A stretch of DNA of 64,000 bases from Winogradskyella undariae (GTDB lineage Bacteria; Bacteroidota; Bacteroidia; Flavobacteriales; Flavobacteriaceae): contig NZ_JABTEL010000003.1 in the NCBI RefSeq assembly GCF_013285155.1, forward strand, positions 248,001 to 312,000, in the 5' to 3' direction. Both the position numbers and the translations under genes were made by a program. Positions 27,282 to 35,571 of this stretch are shown in pieces (positions within the stretch are counted from its first letter, which is position 1; each line of letters opens with the position of its first letter). Under the pieces are notes generated by a model, which had not been told where the DNA came from, searched no databases, and was given only the letters and a program-made list of their open reading frames with translations.

Positions 27282-28085
27282 TTATTCTTTTCCTAATTCT
27301 ACTGCGCGATCAAATGCTGCATAAGCTGCATCTTCTATCAGTTGCTTTACATTGTTATCGTCCATAGAATCTATGGCAGCTTGTGTGGTTCCTCCTTTAG
27401 AGGCTACTTTATCTATCCATGATTTTGGTGAAATGTTATTTTGATTGAAGAGTTCAATAGCCCCTTCAAACGTGCTGCTCACCAATTTTTTAGAATCATC
27501 ATCAGAAAAGCCCATTTTTAAAGCCGCTTCTAACATGGATTGCATAAAATAAAATACATAAGCAGGTCCACTCCCCGAAATTCCTGTAGAGGCATCAATA
27601 AATTTTTCAGTATTTACATGTATTGAAGTTCCTGTGGTATCTAATAGATTTCTTACCATAATAAGTTCTACCTTGGATACCTCTTTTGATTCTGTATAAG
27701 AGGTGATTCCTTTCCCAACTTGGGCAGGTAAATTAGGCATTGTTCTTATTACTTTTTTAATATTTAATCCTTTCTGAATCGTATTTATGGTAACACCAGC
27801 CATTAACGATACAAATATTTGACTATCGTTAATCATCGGTTTCATTACTTTAAATAAATCTTCGCTGTGATATGGTTTTACAGCTATAAATACAAGGTCT
27901 GCTTTTGGTAAGCAATCTTCTAAATTGTCAAATACGTTGAATCTTGAATCTTTGTTCAAGCTTTCTATTTTTTGTGGATCGGTATCATATATTCTAAGTT
28001 TGTGTCTGCTAAGTAATGGCGATGCTGCCATACCTTCTGAATATGTTAAGCCCATATTCCCGGCTCCGATTACTAATACTCTCAT
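27282..28085 (-). CDS. proC: pyrroline-5-carboxylate reductase
   Basis: A 267-residue enzyme for the last step of proline synthesis. VIGAGNMG (residues 5-12) starts the NAD(P)-binding domain, FIAVKPYH is the conserved strand-loop, and GISGSGPAYVFYFMQSMLEA with VASKGGTTQAAID would mark the dimerisation domain. It is the first gene of the proC-proB-proA set; a 97-base gap separates it from proB. A palindrome lies just upstream. Confidence 0.95.
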   Translation of the reverse strand: MRVLVIGAGNMGLTYSEGMAASPLLSRHKLRIYDTDPQKIESLNKDSRFNVFDNLEDCLPKADLVFIAVKPYHSEDLFKVMKPMINDSQIFVSLMAGVTINTIQKGLNIKKVIRTMPNLPAQVGKGITSYTESKEVSKVELIMVRNLLDTTGTSIHVNTEKFIDASTGISGSGPAYVFYFMQSMLEAALKMGFSDDDSKKLVSSTFEGAIELFNQNNISPKSWIDKVASKGGTTQAAIDSMDDNNVKQLIEDAAYAAFDRAVELGKE

Positions 28086-28102
28086 AATTTGTTTTATATA
28101 TT

Positions 28103-28122
28103 AACTGACAGTAATGTCAGTT
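28103..28122. promoter_or_regulatory. 8-base inverted repeat upstream of proC
   Basis: AACTGACA-GTAA-TGTCAGTT is a perfect palindrome 17 bases before the proC start. It could be an operator or form a hairpin in the 5' untranslated region; no T-run follows, so it is not a terminator. Confidence 0.45.
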
Positions 28123-28323
28123 GTGTTAATAGCCGCAATTACTGTGCGATAGTGCCAAAATGAAATTATCATTTAAAGATTTTTGATATCCTAAGGATTT
28201 TATAACTATTGTTGTGGTTTTTTAACTTATAATGATGAATTGTTCAAAATCTCATAATTAGTAAAAAAGAGATTGTCTTAAAAGTGACAGTGTGTCGGTG
28301 ACAAAAAGGAAGTTATAAAAAAC

Positions 28324-28356
28324 AAGCCTATAAAAATTCTAGATTTTTATAGGCTT
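28324..28356 (-). terminator. terminator of the membrane GT2 gene
   Basis: A perfect 14-base stem (AAGCCTATAAAAAT / ATTTTTATAGGCTT) around TCTAG. It lies 26 bases after the stop of the - strand glycosyltransferase; on that strand a moderate T/G tract follows. Confidence 0.8.
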
Positions 28357-28381
28357 ATAAATATAAGTTTTATGAAGTAAT

Positions 28382-29794
28382 TTATTTTTCTACTGCTATT
28401 TCACGCGTTAACCAACCTCTTCTACTTGCTGTTGCAATTGAGTATGGTGTGATCCAAAATAGGGCAAAGGTGAAAACAATACTGTAAGTATAAGCCCAAA
28501 TCGCTTCTTTTATCTCATAACGATGACCAAAGAAAAGTGCAGAAAATGTAGAAAACACCAAAATACTTAATAATGTAGATCCTAAAAATAATAAGGGATG
28601 TGTTAATACAAAGAACATCATAAATATCACAAAAGGATAACTCATTATAATTCTTGAAGCTTGACTAATAAAAAGTATACGGCTGCCAAATTTACTACCC
28701 TCTCTAAAGTTGGTAAAAACATATTTAGCCATTGAAATATTTTCTCTCACATTACTTCTTCCCCATCTAATAAACATTTTATATAGGCCTAAATATTCTT
28801 CAGGTACATTAGTGTAGGCTACAGCGTCTTTTTGAAACAAGACATGCTTTCCTTGTTTTAAAATCATATTTGTCATTGCTCTATCTTCACCAATATCTGA
28901 AGGTTGCCCCATAAAGGTTTGATTAATCCACTCAGGTAAGCAATTAAATACCGCTGATCTTCTGTAAGCTGCTAATGCTCCTGGAGTACATAAAACAGAG
29001 TTTAAGTTGCTTTCTGCAGAACGAACAAATTCAAAACTCATTACAAAACTCACATCCAACATCTTTGGAAGCATTTCTTTCTTATTATTTAAGACTCTAA
29101 TGTTACCGGCAACGGCTCCACATTTTTCATCTTTGGTAAACGGACTTACTAAATTTCTAAGTGTATCTTCAGTTACAATAGAATCACTGTCTACAGTTAT
29201 AAATACCTCTCCATTTCCAATATTAAATCCTCTATATAGTGCATGACGTTTTCCTTTATTTTCTGGTTGTTGAAAGATATCTAAACGATCACCTAATTTA
29301 TTCTTAGCATCTAGCATCCAATCCCAAGTATCATCTTTACTACCATCATCAATTGATAATATTTGCATTTTATTTTTAGGGTAGTTACTTTCTGCTAAAC
29401 TCATTAAGGTATCCCAAACTTGTTTCCCTTCATTATATGCAGGTACAATAATGGTAACTGTTGGTAATTCTTTATCCGAAACTGATGCTACAGGTTTGTA
29501 TTTTATGTAGTTGTATATTGTATAGGTAAAAAAAAGTCCTTTGTAGATAAATAACCCAAGTGCAATGGTCATAAAAATATACCCTAAAGTTGAACTTCTT
29601 TGATTAGCATTGAATTTTTCAAAATCATTAAAAAAGACATAAAAGAAATAAATACCCATACTTATTAATAAGAAGGTACTAAATAATACAATTTTATTAT
29701 GAAAATTCTGAGTTTTTGGTTCACTGTTGAGAAATTTATTAGTAAACTTTTTTGTTCTAGATAAGTTTGTTGAAGGTATTTCTTTCGATCTCAT
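28382..29794 (-). CDS. membrane-bound processive glycosyltransferase family 2
   Basis: A 470-residue hyaluronan/cellulose/PNAG-synthase-like enzyme. Two N-terminal membrane segments (about residues 33-53 and 66-88) precede the GT-A domain: IIVPAYNEGKQVWDT, SIDDGSKDDTWDW, TVDSDSI (DxD), GEDRAMTN (catalytic ED) and RWGRSN, which stands where QxxRW is usual. Two to three C-terminal membrane segments follow. Such enzymes polymerise and translocate a polysaccharide. It stands alone with its own terminator, away from the capsule locus. The product cannot be told. Confidence 0.87.
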   Translation of the reverse strand: MRSKEIPSTNLSRTKKFTNKFLNSEPKTQNFHNKIVLFSTFLLISMGIYFFYVFFNDFEKFNANQRSSTLGYIFMTIALGLFIYKGLFFTYTIYNYIKYKPVASVSDKELPTVTIIVPAYNEGKQVWDTLMSLAESNYPKNKMQILSIDDGSKDDTWDWMLDAKNKLGDRLDIFQQPENKGKRHALYRGFNIGNGEVFITVDSDSIVTEDTLRNLVSPFTKDEKCGAVAGNIRVLNNKKEMLPKMLDVSFVMSFEFVRSAESNLNSVLCTPGALAAYRRSAVFNCLPEWINQTFMGQPSDIGEDRAMTNMILKQGKHVLFQKDAVAYTNVPEEYLGLYKMFIRWGRSNVRENISMAKYVFTNFREGSKFGSRILFISQASRIIMSYPFVIFMMFFVLTHPLLFLGSTLLSILVFSTFSALFFGHRYEIKEAIWAYTYSIVFTFALFWITPYSIATASRRGWLTREIAVEK

Positions 29795-29972
29795 ATAAAT
29801 TATTAATTCGTTGGATTAATTGATATAAGATGTACGTTAAGGATTACATTTCAGACTTAATTTTAATTTTATTTAACATATTGAGCTGTTTTTTTAAAAA
29901 CTCATTTAGGTATTATAATAAGAGTTTTATATTTGTAATTCAGTTGTTTGTATTGGTTTTAGAGCAAAAATA

Positions 29973-30001
29973 AACCCTAAATGGAATTTCCATTTAGGGT
30001 T
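29973..30001 (-). terminator. pnp terminator
   Basis: AACCCTAAATGGAA pairs perfectly with TTCCATTTAGGGTT; on the - strand TTATTTTTG follows. It lies 26 bases after the pnp stop codon. Confidence 0.88.
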
Positions 30002-30026
30002 ATAATATTAACAATCGAAATTAGAA

Positions 30027-32276
30027 TTAATCTTCTTTCTTGTCTTCTCTAGGTTTACGATCATCACGTCTGTTATCACGTCCGCGATTATCTCTTCCTC
30101 TGTTGTTATCACGTCCACCAGAACGTTTATCATCTCTTGGTGGTCTTGCTACATAACCTTCAGGTTTTGGTAAAATTGCTTTACGAGATACTTTTTCTTT
30201 ACGAGTTCTTGGATCTTGTCCAAAATACTTCACATCAAAAACGTCACCCATATTAACAACGTCACTTACATTTTCAGTACGTTCCCAAGCTAGCTCAGAT
30301 ACATGTAATAAAACTTCGTTTCCTGGTGCATCCATATATTCTACAACGGCACCGAAATCTAACATTTTAATAACTTTTACTTCGTAAACGCTACCTACAG
30401 TTGGTTTGAATAATAAAGAATCTATTTTTGCCATAACAGCATCAATACCTTTACTTCCAACACCTAATATTTCAACAATACCTTCTTCAGTCACTGGATC
30501 TTCGTTAATAACGATAGTTGTCTCAGTTTCTTTTTGCATTTCTTGAATTACTTTTCCTCCAGGTCCAATTAAAGCACCAATAAATTCGTTAGGTACACGA
30601 CGCGTAACCATAGTAGGCGCGTGATCTTTAACGCTTTCTGCAGGAGCAGCAATTGTATCTGTAATTTTACCTAAGATATGTAAACGGCCAGCACGAGCTT
30701 GTTTTAGTGCATTCACTAAAATTTCGTAGCTTAATCCTTTAATTTTAATATCCATTTGGCAAGCGGTAATACCTTCAGTAGTCCCCGTTACTTTAAAATC
30801 CATATCACCTAAGTGATCTTCATCTCCTAAAATATCAGATAATACAGCGTAGCGATCACCATCAGAAATTAATCCCATTGCGATACCAGAAACAGGTCTT
30901 TTCATTTTAACACCAGCATCCATCATTGCCATTGTACCAGCACAAACTGTTGCCATAGAAGAAGAACCGTTAGATTCTAAGACTTCAGATACTACACGTA
31001 CTGTGTAAGGACAATCTGCAGGAATCATTCCTTTTAATGCACGTTGCGCTAAGTTACCATGACCAACTTCTCTACGAGATGTTCCTCTTAATGGTCTAGC
31101 TTCACCTGTACAAAAAGGAGGGAAGTTATAATGTAAATAGAAATTCTCCTCACCTTCGTAAGATGGCATATCTATTTTGTTAGCATCTCTAGAAGTTCCT
31201 AAAGTTACTGTTGCTAAAGCTTGAGTTTCTCCACGAGAAAAGATTGAAGAACCATGCGTAGAAGGTAAGTAATCTACCTCACACCAAATTGGTCTAATTT
31301 CATCAGTCTTTCTTCCGTCTAAGCGTAAACCTTCGCTTAATGTTAATTCACGAACAGCTTCTTTTTCAGCTTTGCTATAATAACCACCAACTAAATGACC
31401 AAATTCTGCCATTTCTTCTTCAGTAAATGAAGCTTTAACTTCTTCTTTTACTTCAGCAAATGCATTAGTACGCTCTACTTTAGAAGTTCCCTTCTTAGCA
31501 ATAGCGTAACATTTATCGTAAGCTAATTCGTGTATTCTTTTTTGTAAATCTTCGTTTACTTCAGCAGTCGTGTATTCACGAGTTTCTTTTTTACCGAAAG
31601 CTTCCGCTAAACGGATTTGAGCAGCAATTTGAACTTTAATCGCTTCGTGAGCAAATTTGATAGCATCTGCCATCTCTTCCTCAGAAATCTCATCCATTTC
31701 ACCTTCAACCATCATTACTGAATCCGCTGAAGCTCCAATCATCATTTCTAGATCAGATTCTGCTAATTGTGCACGAGTTGGGTTAATAACGAATTCACCA
31801 TTTACACGTGCAACTCTAGCTTCAGAGATTGGACATTCAAAAGGGAAATCTGATAATTGTATTGCAGCACTCGCCGCTAAACCAGCCATAGCTTCAGGCA
31901 TAACGTTCTCGTCATGAGACATTAATTGAATCATCACTTGCGTTTCTGCGTGATAATCTTTTGGGAATAATGGACGTAAAACACGGTCTACTAAACGCAT
32001 TGTTAAAACTTCACCGTCACTTGGTCTTGCTTCTCTTTTAAAGAATCCTCCAGGGTAACGACCAGCTGCAGCAAATTTTTCTCTGTAATCTACCGTTAAA
32101 GGTAAAAAGTCAACATCTGCTTGTTTGTAATTGGAAACAACTGTACATAATAACATACATTTTCCAGATTGCACAACAACGCTACCGTGAGCTTGTTTTG
32201 CTAATTTTCCAGTTTCGATAGAAATTTCTCTACCATCTCCAAGGTCTATAACCTCTTTAAAAACTTGTGGTTTCAT
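30027..32276 (-). CDS. pnp: polyribonucleotide nucleotidyltransferase (PNPase)
   Basis: A 749-residue phosphorolytic 3'-5' exoribonuclease. Two RNase PH domains (first with [17 protein letters not shown], second with [16 protein letters not shown] and [20 protein letters not shown] as key active-site region) are followed by a KH domain ([16 protein letters not shown], about 575-590) and an S1 domain ([19 protein letters not shown]). The last about 35 residues form an Arg/Asp/Gly-rich tail, likely to bind RNA. It follows rpsO, the classic rpsO-pnp order. Confidence 0.97.
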   Translation of the reverse strand: MKPQVFKEVIDLGDGREISIETGKLAKQAHGSVVVQSGKCMLLCTVVSNYKQADVDFLPLTVDYREKFAAAGRYPGGFFKREARPSDGEVLTMRLVDRVLRPLFPKDYHAETQVMIQLMSHDENVMPEAMAGLAASAAIQLSDFPFECPISEARVARVNGEFVINPTRAQLAESDLEMMIGASADSVMMVEGEMDEISEEEMADAIKFAHEAIKVQIAAQIRLAEAFGKKETREYTTAEVNEDLQKRIHELAYDKCYAIAKKGTSKVERTNAFAEVKEEVKASFTEEEMAEFGHLVGGYYSKAEKEAVRELTLSEGLRLDGRKTDEIRPIWCEVDYLPSTHGSSIFSRGETQALATVTLGTSRDANKIDMPSYEGEENFYLHYNFPPFCTGEARPLRGTSRREVGHGNLAQRALKGMIPADCPYTVRVVSEVLESNGSSSMATVCAGTMAMMDAGVKMKRPVSGIAMGLISDGDRYAVLSDILGDEDHLGDMDFKVTGTTEGITACQMDIKIKGLSYEILVNALKQARAGRLHILGKITDTIAAPAESVKDHAPTMVTRRVPNEFIGALIGPGGKVIQEMQKETETTIVINEDPVTEEGIVEILGVGSKGIDAVMAKIDSLLFKPTVGSVYEVKVIKMLDFGAVVEYMDAPGNEVLLHVSELAWERTENVSDVVNMGDVFDVKYFGQDPRTRKEKVSRKAILPKPEGYVARPPRDDKRSGGRDNNRGRDNRGRDNRRDDRKPREDKKED

Positions 32277-32354
32277 ATTTTTCTTAATTCTAATTAAACA
32301 AAGGTCGTTGTGTTGTTGTGTAGTTGTTGCTGTTGTTGACCAATGAAAAACCGC

Positions 32355-32377
32355 AACTCTAAAATCGTTTTAGAGTT
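32355..32377. promoter_or_regulatory. hairpin between rpsO and pnp
   Basis: AACTCTAAAA-TCG-TTTTAGAGTT, a perfect 10-base stem with a 3-base loop, 79 bases before the pnp start. On the - strand no proper T-run follows, so it is more likely a 5' leader structure of pnp mRNA or an RNase target than a terminator. Confidence 0.45.
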
Positions 32378-32434
32378 TTTATGCTATTTTTTTACGATTG
32401 TTAAACTCTTACGTTTGAGTTATATAAAAAATAA

Positions 32435-32459
32435 AAAGCCACGCTAAATGCGTGGCTTT
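32435..32459 (-). terminator. rpsO terminator
   Basis: A perfect 10-base stem (AAAGCCACGC / GCGTGGCTTT) around TAAAT, followed on the - strand by TTATTTTTTAT. It lies 11 bases after the rpsO stop and should reduce read-through into pnp. Confidence 0.9.
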
Positions 32460-32469
32460 CTTATTGAGA

Positions 32470-32739
32470 TTATTTTCTTAATCCTAATTCTTTAACTATC
32501 GCACGATATCTTAAGACATCTTTCTTAGTTAAGTAATCTAATAAAGAACGGCGTTTACCAACTAATTTTACTAACGAACGCTCAGTATTATAATCTTTAC
32601 GATTCTTTTTTAAGTGTTCAGTTAAGTGATTAATTCTTGCTGTAAACAATGCAATCTGTCCTTCTGCAGAACCAGTATCTTTTGCGTTTTTACCGTGCTT
32701 TGTGAAAAGTTCTTCTTTTCCTTTTTGATTTAAATACAT
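32470..32739 (-). CDS. rpsO: 30S ribosomal protein S15
   Basis: An 89-residue ribosomal protein that binds 16S rRNA early in assembly. DTGSAEGQIALFTARINHLTEHL and GKRRSLLDYL would be the conserved helices (key: TGSAEGQ, HLKKNRKDY, RRSLLDYL). The start MYLNQKGKEEL at 32739 gives the standard length; the frame stays open 19 codons upstream, but a perfect -7 element TATATTTG (plus 32794-32801, - strand) puts the transcript start near 32787, which makes the longer form unlikely. Confidence 0.97.
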   Translation of the reverse strand: MYLNQKGKEELFTKHGKNAKDTGSAEGQIALFTARINHLTEHLKKNRKDYNTERSLVKLVGKRRSLLDYLTKKDVLRYRAIVKELGLRK

Positions 32740-32771
32740 GCTAATATTTTTGTAAATGATTTTTATGTACA

Positions 32772-32801
32772 CGAAAGCATTTCTTTCGAACTGCAAATAT
32801 A
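32772..32801 (-). promoter_or_regulatory. rpsO -7 element and 5'-leader hairpin
   Basis: On the - strand TATATTTG (32794-32801) matches TAnnTTTG. Just downstream CGAAAG-AAATG-CTTTCG (32772-32788) can fold at the very 5' end of the mRNA. No convincing -33 TTTG is found. S15 mRNAs are often autoregulated through leader structure, but that role here is a guess. Confidence 0.45.
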
Positions 32802-33132
32802 CTACTTTTTTGTGATTTGAGATTTTTTCAGTAACTTTTTGATAGTCTTAATTCTATAATTAATCACATCATTAAGATTTCTCTAATAGCTCATCACTTT
32901 CTGTAAATTAATATTTATTAATGTAGAGATGTTAAAGTGTTTTATCTCCTTAGACGTTTATCTGCTATTTACGATATTTTGTATGTATTATTCGTTTGGC
33001 TATAATAAAGATGCTGTTAAAATAAGATTCAATTTTTAATTAGTAAAATAGATGTTACGCTTAAAATTGATAGAAGGAGAGGGTTTTTTATCAAAAAAAA
33101 TAAAATTAATAATTTAGGTGAGTCATAAATTA
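32802..33132. other. AT-rich intergenic region between rpsO and accD
   Basis: About 330 bases with no credible gene, RNA gene or repeat seen. It lies upstream of rpsO and downstream of accD (both - strand). The longest starts give only about 20 codons. Confidence 0.6.
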
Positions 33133-33170
33133 AAAAGAGCCTTTCAAAATTTATTTTGAAAGGCTCTTTT
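33133..33170 (-). terminator. accD terminator
   Basis: An 18-base perfect inverted repeat (AAAAGAGCCTTTCAAAAT and its complement) around TT, T-rich at both ends. It lies 16 bases after the accD stop. Confidence 0.88.
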
Positions 33171-33185
33171 CTTTGTTATATTATA

Positions 33186-34043
33186 TTAAGCTCGTACGGG
33201 TTGATTTTTAATTAAATCGATATACAAGTTAACCTGCTTCTTAAGATCTCTACGATGTGTAATAAAGTCTAAGAAGCCATGTTCTAATAAAAATTCTGAA
33301 GTTTGAAAACCTTCAGGTAATTCTTTACCTGTTGTATCTCTTACAATTCTTGGGCCCGCAAAGCCTATTAAAGCACCAGGTTCAGCAATATTAATATCTC
33401 CAAGCATTGCAAATGATGCCGTGGTACCGCCTGTTGTTGGATCTGTACATAGTGAGATATAAGGGATCCCTGCATCTGCAAGTTGTGCTAATTTAACTGA
33501 GGTTTTAGCTAATTGCATTAACGAAAGTGCTGCTTCCATCATACGTGCACCACCAGATTTACTAATAATCATTAAAGGTGTTTCGTTTTTTAAAGCATAA
33601 GCAGCTGCTCTAGCAATTTTTTCACCTACAACACTTCCCATAGAACCGCCAATAAAAGCAAAATCCATGCATGCTATAACCAAGTCTTGTCCGTTAGATT
33701 TTCCAACTCCTGTGCGTACAGCATCTTTAAGATTTGTTTTTTCTTGAGCTGCTTTTAAACGGTCTGGATATTTTTTTGTGTCTTCAAACTTTAGTGGGTC
33801 CTTAGACGTTAAATTTGCATCTAACTCTGTGTACTTATTGTCATCAAATAGAATTTGAAAATATTCATTACTTCCAATTCTAACATGATAACCGTCTTCT
33901 GGACTCACATAGAAATTTTGTTCTAATTCTTTAGTATCTATAATTTTTCCTGTAGGAGATTTATACCAAAGGCCTTTAGGTGTATCTTTCTTTTCTTCAG
34001 TTGAGGTATGAATACCTTTTTCTTTTCTCTTAAACCAAGCCAT
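33186..34043 (-). CDS. accD: acetyl-CoA carboxylase carboxyltransferase subunit beta, without zinc-ribbon cysteines
   Basis: A 285-residue subunit that with AccA moves CO2 from biotin to acetyl-CoA in fatty acid synthesis. The crotonase-like core is intact: [49 protein letters not shown] and FAGPRIV. The N-terminal region aligns with the zinc ribbon of E. coli AccD, but all four cysteines are missing: [10 protein letters not shown] and YVSPEDGYH stand where CxxC pairs are expected, and the first cysteine of the protein is near residue 126. Confidence 0.94.
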   Translation of the reverse strand: MAWFKRKEKGIHTSTEEKKDTPKGLWYKSPTGKIIDTKELEQNFYVSPEDGYHVRIGSNEYFQILFDDNKYTELDANLTSKDPLKFEDTKKYPDRLKAAQEKTNLKDAVRTGVGKSNGQDLVIACMDFAFIGGSMGSVVGEKIARAAAYALKNETPLMIISKSGGARMMEAALSLMQLAKTSVKLAQLADAGIPYISLCTDPTTGGTTASFAMLGDINIAEPGALIGFAGPRIVRDTTGKELPEGFQTSEFLLEHGFLDFITHRRDLKKQVNLYIDLIKNQPVRA

Positions 34044-34158
34044 ATTAATTTACGATTTTTTTAATCCTAAGCGACGCTTAAGACAGGTTTATGATTTTAG
34101 ATTTTATCAATCTTAAATCTGTAATTTGATTTAGTAGTTAGTTACTAAACTAAGTGTG

Positions 34159-34190
34159 CAAAATTACTATTTTATTAAATATAACTCAAA
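34159..34190 (-). promoter_or_regulatory. accD promoter (TTTG-N20-TAnnTTTG)
   Basis: On the - strand TTTG (34187-34190) and TAATTTTG (34159-34166) are separated by 20 bases, matching the phylum promoter. Transcription would start near 34152, about 110 bases before the accD ATG. Confidence 0.6.
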
Positions 34191-34234
34191 AATAGAAGTA
34201 GGTATCTCTAAAAAGCAGAGATTTGTGGCAATAA

Positions 34235-34273
34235 AAACCCGTTAAAACTCTGATTTTAAGTTTTAACGGGTTT
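34235..34273 (-). terminator. fbaA terminator
   Basis: A perfect 15-base stem (AAACCCGTTAAAACT / AGTTTTAACGGGTTT) with a 9-base loop; on the - strand TTATTG follows. It lies 24 bases after the fbaA stop. Confidence 0.88.
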
Positions 34274-34297
34274 AAAAAAGTATTATAATTATGCTAA

Positions 34298-35365
34298 CTA
34301 AAGTGTGTTAACATTGTTTAAATCTTCAAAAGCTTTTTTCAATCTAGCAACAAAAGCGTCTTCTCCTTTACGTAACCAAACACGTGGATCGTAGTATTTT
34401 TTGTTAGGAACTTCAGTACCTTCTGGGTTACCAATCTGACTTTGTAAGAAGTCTTTATTGTCTTGAATGTAATCTCTAACACCAGTTAAAAATGCATATT
34501 GCATATCAGTATCAATATTCATTTTAATTACACCGTAAGTAATTGCTTCTTTGATTTCTTCTGTCGTAGAACCTGATCCACCGTGGAATACAAAATCAAT
34601 ATGATTGTGTGGTAAATTATGTTTTTTAGATAAAAAGTCTTGAGAGTTTCTTAATATTTTTGGCGTTAACTTAACGTTTCCTGGTTTGTAAACACCGTGA
34701 ACATTACCAAAAGCAGCTGCAATAGTAAATTGATCACTAACTTTACTTAATTCTTCGTAAGCGTAAGCTACTTCTTCTGGTTGCGTGTATAATTTAGAAT
34801 CATCTACATCAGAATTATCTACACCATCTTCTTCACCACCTGTAATACCTAATTCAATTTCTAGTGTCATACCCATTTTGCTCATACGCTCAAGATATTT
34901 TTTACAAGTTGCAATGTTTTCTTCGATTGGTTCTTCAGATAAATCAATCATATGAGAACTGTATAAAGGCTTACCAGTTTCTTTAAAAAACTGTTCACTA
35001 GCATCTAATAAACCGTCAATCCAAGGTAATAATTTTTTAGCACAATGATCTGTGTGTAAAATTACTGGCACTCCGTAAGCTTCAGCCATAAGGTGAATGT
35101 GCTTAGCACCTGCTACAGAACCTGCAATAGCTGCTTTTTGACCTTCATTACTTAAGCTTTTTCCTGCATTAAATTGTGCTCCTCCGTTTGAGAATTGAAT
35201 AATAACAGGTGCATTTAATGATTTAGCTGTTTCTAATACCGCGTTAATTGTGTTAGACCCCGTTACATTTACAGCGGGTAAAGCATAACCTTTTTCTTTA
35301 GCGTGGTTGAAAATATTTTGAACTTCTTTTCCTGTGGCAACGCCAGGTTTGATATTATGACTCAT
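34298..35365 (-). CDS. fbaA: class II fructose-bisphosphate aldolase
   Basis: A 355-residue zinc-dependent aldolase of glycolysis and gluconeogenesis. ALPAVNVTGSNTINAVLE opens the barrel, VILHTDHCAKKLLPWIDG has the zinc histidine and catalytic aspartate, SSHMIDLSEEP follows, and FVFHGGSGSTTEEI is the phosphate/zinc loop. The start MSHNIKPGVATG at 35365 is chosen; a longer frame to 35395 crosses a -7-like TACTTTTG (plus 35393-35400, - strand), so those codons are probably not translated. Confidence 0.96.
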   Translation of the reverse strand: MSHNIKPGVATGKEVQNIFNHAKEKGYALPAVNVTGSNTINAVLETAKSLNAPVIIQFSNGGAQFNAGKSLSNEGQKAAIAGSVAGAKHIHLMAEAYGVPVILHTDHCAKKLLPWIDGLLDASEQFFKETGKPLYSSHMIDLSEEPIEENIATCKKYLERMSKMGMTLEIELGITGGEEDGVDNSDVDDSKLYTQPEEVAYAYEELSKVSDQFTIAAAFGNVHGVYKPGNVKLTPKILRNSQDFLSKKHNLPHNHIDFVFHGGSGSTTEEIKEAITYGVIKMNIDTDMQYAFLTGVRDYIQDNKDFLQSQIGNPEGTEVPNKKYYDPRVWLRKGEDAFVARLKKAFEDLNNVNTL

Positions 35366-35571
35366 AATTATAGAATTGATAATTTGTGTTACCAAAAGTA
35401 CATAAATTTTGAATATTTATATAGTCAAATCGGTTATAAAATACCGAAAACGTTGTAGTCGGTTTGTTAGTATCGGTTTGAAAACTAAAGTGATAGAATT
35501 GATTTAGTTACTCTTAATTTTTAGAAAAATAAATTAAAAAAGAATTAAGGAGATTTTTGCTTCAGGAGAAT

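Noticed and set aside
33051..33116. 21-codon open frame between rpsO and accD
   Set aside because: No neighbour, start signal or conservation clue; likely chance.
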